The position numbers were made by a program, and so were the translations under genes. A stretch of DNA of 64,000 bases. It comes from an uncultured Clostridia bacterium (GTDB lineage: Bacteria; Bacillota; Clostridia; Oscillospirales; Oscillospiraceae). This document shows, in pieces, positions 59,990 through 64,000 of this stretch (positions are counted from its first letter, which is position 1; every line of letters starts with the position of its first letter). The DNA is taken from positions 1-64,000 of the forward strand of contig CAMFBN010000008.1 of the NCBI GenBank assembly GCA_945948535.1. Reading direction: 5' to 3'. Below the pieces are notes generated by a model. That model made no database searches. It saw only the letters and a list, made by a program, of their open reading frames with translations, and was not told where the DNA came from.

Positions 59990-60235
59990 TTACATAAATT
60001 CTTCCCAGCCAAAAGTGATGCTGCCGTCCTCCCGCTGAATGCAGGGGATGCCGATGCCGCCCTCCTGCCGGACGGAGTCAAACAGGGGACTGCTGTCCCT
60101 GAGCTTGAGAAACGCTTTCAAATTCGCGGTTTTCTCGGCAAAATCCAGAAATTCATATTCCACTCCGGCCCGGTTCAGCGCCTCACAGCATTTCACCGTA
60201 TCCGGGCAAATCTTCATTCCGTACACTTTAAGCAT
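59990..60235 (-). CDS. Glutaredoxin-like protein
   Basis: An 81-aa thioredoxin-fold protein: KVYGMKICPDTVKCCEALN, EYEFLDFAEKTANLKAFLKLRD and IGIPCIQREDGSITFGWEEF (cis-Pro). The active site is CPDTVKC rather than CxxC, so a monothiol or unusual dithiol role is likely. Overlaps the upstream PPOX gene by 8 nt. Confidence 0.85.
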   Translation of the reverse strand: MLKVYGMKICPDTVKCCEALNRAGVEYEFLDFAEKTANLKAFLKLRDSSPLFDSVRQEGGIGIPCIQREDGSITFGWEEFM

Positions 60236-60716
60236 GATTATGTCCTCCCAGTTTTTTTACGCGGCGCTTTCCGGTGCGTTCCTGAACCTTCAGACACAGA
60301 ATCCGTGTCCGGTCCGCCACCGCGGGATTGTAGGCAAAATTCTCAGAATGGTACTGCGCCATAATGCGGTCCAGCGCGTGCAGCTTTTCGCCCGGATCCG
60401 TCACCTCGCTGACGACGCCCCAGCCCATGACGCTTTCATAGTTCATGGTGCAGCTGTGGCCGGCCTCGTCCAGCACCAGACCGTTGGTGCACTCCATTTC
60501 AAAACCGACCTGATTGTTTTGCGCCAGCAGACCGTATTTCGTTCCGTCCGCTGCGCCGTGAACATAAAGCGTCATGCCGTCCGGCTCCATTCCAAAGTTG
60601 ACAGGCAGCAGGTAGGGGGCTGGCTGGGCGGCAATGGCCAGATGCAGCACCTCGCACCTTGACATGATCTCCACAATTTCCGAAGGGTCCGTAACGGCCC
60701 GATCATTTCTTCTCAT
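60228..60716 (-). CDS. Pyridoxamine 5'-phosphate oxidase family flavoprotein (NimA-like)
   Basis: A 162-aa split-barrel protein: MRRNDRAVTDPSEIVEIMSRCEVLHLAI, YLLPVNFGMEPDGMTLYVHGAADGTKYGLL and SCTMNYESVMGWGVVSEVTDPGEK. This is the NimA/NimB-like branch (nitroimidazole reductase-like FMN proteins) found widely in anaerobes, mostly of unknown substrate. Middle gene of a three-gene operon. Confidence 0.88.
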   Translation of the reverse strand: MRRNDRAVTDPSEIVEIMSRCEVLHLAIAAQPAPYLLPVNFGMEPDGMTLYVHGAADGTKYGLLAQNNQVGFEMECTNGLVLDEAGHSCTMNYESVMGWGVVSEVTDPGEKLHALDRIMAQYHSENFAYNPAVADRTRILCLKVQERTGKRRVKKLGGHNHA

Positions 60717-60725
60717 GGCAATCCC

Positions 60726-61604
60726 TCACAAAATCGTAATATAACGCAAAAGATTGCGCCTCATCCGCTCCACGCACAGCTGCGCCTGCTGGAGGTAGTC
60801 GCTCCCGTCGGATTCCGCCTGCTGCGAGGCCCGCAGGATCGAGCCGCCGCCGCAGACAATGGCCCCGTGGCCGAGTTTGTCGAAGGCCAGGGCGCAGTTT
60901 TTGGCATTGGCGCCCACCGCGCTGAAGCCGTCCACAAGCAGGAACAGGCGCTGGTATTTTGACCGGAGGGCGCGCAGGCTGTCCGGGGCGTTGGCGGCGC
61001 TCATGATGCCCACAGGGGAGTAACCGCATTTCCCGCTTAACCCTTCGGCACAGCGGTTTACGAGATCGGCGGCGGCAATGTGTACCAGACGCCCGCCGGC
61101 CAGCAGATCCTGTAATTCCGGCGCGGAGCGGTTGGCAGTCCGAATCGCCACAAAAATATCCTTTTTCGCAGTTTTGCAGCTGTTCAGAAAGGGTTTCACA
61201 CAGTCGGTGCCCAGATAGCTTAAGAGAATCAGACTGTCGCAGGGGAAAGGGGAGTGATCGGCAAAAACCACTTCAGCAGTCCGTTCGGCAGCGCGAACGC
61301 CCAGAATCTCCGGTGCGTCCAGTGTGACATAATACCCCAGTTTTTTCGCGTACGAAAGAATGGAGGCAAGCTGAACCAATCCCTCCGGGCCCAGCAGGGC
61401 AAAGCTGGAGAAGCTGACCCGGGCAGCCGGGACGGTGCCCTTCAGCGCTTCCAGCAGTTCCCGGCAGACACGCCCGTAGGCCTCGGCCTCTGAAGAAGCG
61501 CCCGACAGAATATGCGCCGGCAGCTCGGAAACGGATGCTGCCAGTTCCAGCATGACAGGGCATTTGGTTTTCCGGATTTTCTCCTGCAATACGTCAATGG
61601 ACAT
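60726..61604 (-). CDS. Orotidine 5'-phosphate decarboxylase-like pseudoenzyme (PyrF type 2 fold)
   Basis: A 292-aa protein aligning along its length with long (type 2) PyrF: SFALLGPEGLVQLASILSYAKKLG, SYLGTDCVKPFLNSCKTAKKDIFVAIRTANRSAPELQDL, GYSPVGIMSAANAPDSLRALR, FLLVDGFSAVGANAKN, LGHGAIVCGGGSIL. But the catalytic DAKRGDI is DAPEILG (residues 96-102): Lys is P98 and the second Asp is L101, and the early GLDP is LELAA. It should not decarboxylate OMP. It heads an operon with PPOX and glutaredoxin-like genes; the role is unknown, perhaps phosphate-ligand binding. GGGAGG site. Confidence 0.82.
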   Translation of the reverse strand: MSIDVLQEKIRKTKCPVMLELAASVSELPAHILSGASSEAEAYGRVCRELLEALKGTVPAARVSFSSFALLGPEGLVQLASILSYAKKLGYYVTLDAPEILGVRAAERTAEVVFADHSPFPCDSLILLSYLGTDCVKPFLNSCKTAKKDIFVAIRTANRSAPELQDLLAGGRLVHIAAADLVNRCAEGLSGKCGYSPVGIMSAANAPDSLRALRSKYQRLFLLVDGFSAVGANAKNCALAFDKLGHGAIVCGGGSILRASQQAESDGSDYLQQAQLCVERMRRNLLRYITIL

Positions 61605-61630
61605 ACGATCGCCTCCCGCGTCTTTTTTTC

Positions 61631-61659
61631 ATTGTATCACAAAAAATGCTGGATGAAAA
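61631..61659 (-). promoter_or_regulatory. Promoter of the PyrF-like operon
   Basis: Minus strand: TTTTCA (61654-61659), 17-nt spacer, TACAAT (61631-61636) preceded by TGA. Confidence 0.65.
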
Positions 61660-61725
61660 GGAAAAATACACCCGGAAGGGAACGATTGTAATGTGGGCAT
61701 ACTAAGACCGGAAGGAGGGATTGCT

Positions 61726-61908
61726 ATGACCGTAAAAGGATGGGCAGTGACAGCGGGAATCGGCGCGGCAGCCGGTGCCGTGGCGGTGCTGATGATGCCC
61801 AGAACCAACCCCACCCGACGTCTTGCGGCGAAGGCTGCCAACAAGATGGAGGATGTGGCATGGAAGGTGTCCGATACCATTTCCAGCAAGCTGGATGACC
61901 TGAGCTGA
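61726..61908 (+). CDS. YtxH-like small membrane protein
   Basis: A 60-aa protein: an N-terminal Gly/Ala-rich helix (WAVTAGIGAAAGAVAVLMM) followed by RRLAAKAANKMEDVAWKVSDTISSKLDDL, an amphipathic helix. Length and layout match YtxH-like stress/envelope proteins. The start at 61726 follows GGAAGGAGGG; the longer track start is not supported. Confidence 0.75.
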   Translation: MTVKGWAVTAGIGAAAGAVAVLMMPRTNPTRRLAAKAANKMEDVAWKVSDTISSKLDDLS

Positions 61909-61917
61909 GAAAGCCGG

Positions 61918-61943
61918 CGGGGGCGGATGGGCCCCCGGTACAT
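61918..61943 (+). terminator. Probable terminator after the YtxH-like gene
   Basis: CGGGGGC / GCCCCCG with a 6-nt loop, then GTACATTTT. Confidence 0.6.
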
Positions 61944-61984
61944 TTTGCGGAATCCCTTGGGTTTCCTGTAGTCTTCCTCTCCGG

Positions 61985-63844
61985 TCACGGGCGGTGCTTT
62001 TCCAATTCCTTCAAAAAAGCGGTGCCGTAGCGCTGGGCCTTGACCCGGCCTATGCCGGATACGGTGAGAAATTCGTCCATGGTTTTCGGATGCTTTTTCG
62101 CCATGTCCTCCAACGTGGCGTTGGAAAATATGACGAAAGCGGGTACCTTTTCTTCCTCCGCAAGACACTTTCGCAGGGCTTTCAGGTCGGCTAGCAGCTT
62201 CGAGTCGGCGATCACCGTGCCGGACTGGGGGAAGCGCTCCCGCAGCGCTGTTTCTTCCATGGTGACGGTGACGGCCCGTCCCCGGAACAGAATCTCTGCC
62301 GACGCCGGGGTCGGTTCCAGAATCTCACCATTGCCGCAGTCCAAGTACCCCTGCTCCACCAGCTGGGCGATGATTTCCCGCAGCTCCTCCCGGGAATACG
62401 CGTTCATCAGCCCGTAGGTGCTTAAACCGTCCAGTTTGTTTTCCAGCAGGCGCTTATCCTTACTGCCCCGGAGCACCCGCACGGTCATGGTCACGGTGCT
62501 GTTGTGGCCCAGTGCGGTGGCAATCCGCCGGACGCAGGAGAGCACCATCTGTGCTTCCTTGGTGATATCCTTTGTTCCCAACGTGCCGGGGGTTCCCAGC
62601 AGAGCCGGAGGCTTTTCTTTTTTTGGCGGGGCACAGTTTCCGCAGTTGCCGCATTTCGGGGTATTGTACTGACCGAAATAGCTTAAAATGTACTGCCGCA
62701 GACAGCCCGGGGTCTGGCAGTAGTCCACCATGGCCCACAGCCGTTTCATATCCTGCTGCTTCAGCAGCGCCCGGTCCTCCTCAGGCAGTTCGCTTTCCTC
62801 ATAGGATTTCTCAATGAGAAATTTGGCGGTGACAATATCCCGCTTTCCAAACAGGAGAATGCACTCGGCAGGCTCGCCGTCCCGGCCTGCACGTCCGGCC
62901 TCCTGATAGTAGCTTTCCATGCTTTGCGGCATATTGTAGTGGATGACGTAGGACACGTTGGATTTGTCGATGCCCATGCCGAAGGCGTTGGTTGCTACCA
63001 TGACAGTTTTTCGGTCGTAGAGAAAATCCTCCTGATTTTTCCTGCGCAGCTCGTCAGGCAGCCCCGCGTGATACCGGGCGGCGGCGAAGTGCTTGTCCAG
63101 CAGAAAGGAACAGACGGAATCCACTTCCTTCCGGGTAGAGCAGTAGACAATGCCGCTTTTGTCCTTGCGCAGGGCAAGCAAAGTCAGCAGCGTTCCCCGT
63201 TTGCTGTCGGGGGTGCGGACCTCGAAGCGCAGGTTTGGCCGGTCAAAGCCCGTGACCTTTACCAGCGGATTTTGGAGGTTCAGACATTTCTGAATGTCCC
63301 GGCGGACGGTGGGAGTCGCGGTGGCGGTGTAAGCCGACACCACCGGCCTTTGGGGCAGTGCCTGCAAGAATTCGGGGATTTTCAGGTAGCTGGGCCGGAA
63401 ATCCTGCCCCCACTGGCTGATGCAGTGAGCCTCGTCCACGGCCACCAGCGAAATGGGCACCTCCCGGGCCATGGCGAGAAATCCCTCGCCCAGCAGCCGC
63501 TCCGGGGCAGCATAGAGGATTTTGTAGCGGCCCTGCCGCAGATTACGAAGAACAAGGCTCTGCTGCTCCAAACTCAGAGAGCTGTTGAGGTAGGCGGCGG
63601 GGACCCCGACACTTTTCAGGGCCAGCACCTGATCCTGCATGAGGCTGATCAGGGGAGAGATCACCAGCGTGATGCCCGGCAGCAGCAGGGCGGGAATCTG
63701 ATAGCACAGGCTCTTTCCACCGCCGGTGGGCATAACGCCCAAAACGTCCCGCCCGGAAAGCACAGCATCGATCAGCTCTTCCTGTGCCCCCCGGAACTGG
63801 GTGTAGCCAAAATAGCGGCTGAGCACCTCCAGCTTTTTATCCAC
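61985..63844 (-). CDS. recQ: ATP-dependent DNA helicase RecQ
   Basis: A 619-aa SF2 helicase: FRGAQEELIDAVLSG, Walker A MPTGGGKSLCYQ, DEAHCISQWGQDFRPSY (DEAH), SAYTATATP, NAFGMGIDKSNV, QEAGRAGRDG. The zinc-binding RQC block has CQTPGCLRQYILSYFG and CGNCGNC. A C-terminal HRDC domain (KLLADLKALRKCLAEEEKVPAFVIFSNATL) ends the protein. Start GTG 63844 has AAAGGAGG at 8 nt; the TTG at 63850 is only 2 nt from it and is rejected. Confidence 0.95.
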   Translation of the reverse strand: MDKKLEVLSRYFGYTQFRGAQEELIDAVLSGRDVLGVMPTGGGKSLCYQIPALLLPGITLVISPLISLMQDQVLALKSVGVPAAYLNSSLSLEQQSLVLRNLRQGRYKILYAAPERLLGEGFLAMAREVPISLVAVDEAHCISQWGQDFRPSYLKIPEFLQALPQRPVVSAYTATATPTVRRDIQKCLNLQNPLVKVTGFDRPNLRFEVRTPDSKRGTLLTLLALRKDKSGIVYCSTRKEVDSVCSFLLDKHFAAARYHAGLPDELRRKNQEDFLYDRKTVMVATNAFGMGIDKSNVSYVIHYNMPQSMESYYQEAGRAGRDGEPAECILLFGKRDIVTAKFLIEKSYEESELPEEDRALLKQQDMKRLWAMVDYCQTPGCLRQYILSYFGQYNTPKCGNCGNCAPPKKEKPPALLGTPGTLGTKDITKEAQMVLSCVRRIATALGHNSTVTMTVRVLRGSKDKRLLENKLDGLSTYGLMNAYSREELREIIAQLVEQGYLDCGNGEILEPTPASAEILFRGRAVTVTMEETALRERFPQSGTVIADSKLLADLKALRKCLAEEEKVPAFVIFSNATLEDMAKKHPKTMDEFLTVSGIGRVKAQRYGTAFLKELEKHRP

Positions 63845-63870
63845 CGCCAACGCCTCCTTTCGTGGACTTT

Positions 63871-63899
63871 ATGATATCACAAATTGGCGCAAGCCGCAA
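63871..63899 (-). promoter_or_regulatory. Promoter of recQ
   Basis: Minus strand: TTGCGG (63894-63899), 17-nt spacer, TATCAT (63871-63876) preceded by TGA. The remaining 100 bases to the window end show no gene. Confidence 0.7.
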
Positions 63900-64000
63900 G
63901 AGGAAGGAGACCGGCTTCGCTTGAGGTCAGGGAGCGCTTGCCCGTCACCGCCGCGTTGGGCGTATTGCTTCACCATAGATGACGTTCAGGGTTCAGACGG

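Noticed and set aside
1-64000. CRISPR arrays, rRNA and tRNA genes
   Set aside because: No regularly spaced direct repeats were seen. The GTTCGAAA near 43170 lacks any cloverleaf around it. No rRNA-like stretches are present.

Overview
The window reads as a chromosomal segment of a GC-rich, spore-forming, low-copy-repeat-bearing member of the Clostridia, most likely Oscillospirales (Oscillospiraceae/Ruminococcaceae type). Support: SpmA/SpmB spore-maturation genes, the order yqeG - M24 peptidase - efp - CD1247-type zinc-ribbon protein, strong AGGAGG Shine-Dalgarno sites, sigma-A type promoters with frequent TGn extended -10 elements, a sortase (NPKTG) surface protein, a BlaI/BlaR1-type pair, and short non-coding inverted-repeat elements of the kind scattered through gut clostridia. 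The taxonomic call is inference; no rRNA is present.

Region 1 (about 14-32400) is a polysaccharide super-locus of 27 genes, all on the + strand and mostly overlapping or separated by a few bases. It opens with a strong promoter (228-256). The first seven genes match, in type and order, the capD-M-N-L-E-F-G set of Staphylococcus aureus type 5/8 capsule: a membrane 4,6-dehydratase, priming phosphosugar transferase, SDR reductase, GT4, and the three UDP-L-FucNAc enzymes. They predict an undecaprenyl-linked D-FucNAc (or D-QuiNAc) - L-FucNAc primer. Then come GT4 and GT2 transferases, a Wzy-like polymerase, a LicD-like phosphotransferase and a Wzx flippase. An intrinsic terminator and a new promoter (17178-17243) separate this from a second half (17289-32400), which has a polysaccharide deacetylase, many GT4/GT2 enzymes, a GT32-like transferase and a complete Wzm/Wzt-type ABC exporter whose ATPase carries a C-terminal carbohydrate-binding domain. 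Two different export logics therefore lie in tandem.

Region 2 (32400-43717) holds housekeeping genes with individual promoters: prfB (without the programmed frameshift), secG, a PHP-domain phosphatase, pepD dipeptidase, a DUF1846 protein (minus), an NPKTG-anchored surface protein, a phosphoglucomutase/phosphomannomutase, thyA and folA. The gaps contain repeated hairpins and a nested pair of MITE-like elements.

Region 3 (43718-51374) has an unrecognised minus-strand gene, yqeG, an Xaa-Pro peptidase, efp, a CD1247-type protein, lepB, a GNAT acetyltransferase preceded by an overlapping 22-codon leader ORF, spmA-spmB (minus), an HD-domain protein and a small CrtO-like membrane protein, again with two inverted-repeat elements.

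Region 4 (51375-64000) has a BlaI-type repressor with two operator dyads, and a BlaR1-type M56 peptidase whose extracellular domain looks like an S11 D,D-carboxypeptidase with all three active-site motifs lost. It continues with a heterodimeric ABC exporter, an LCP ligase (which could attach the Region 1 polymers to the wall), a four-cluster ferredoxin, a Thr-rich lipoprotein, a minus-strand operon of a PyrF-like pseudoenzyme + NimA/PPOX protein + glutaredoxin-like protein, a YtxH-like small protein and recQ. The most unusual items are the BlaR1-like sensor with a dead PBP-type domain, the dual-export polysaccharide locus, and the degenerate OMP-decarboxylase homologue.
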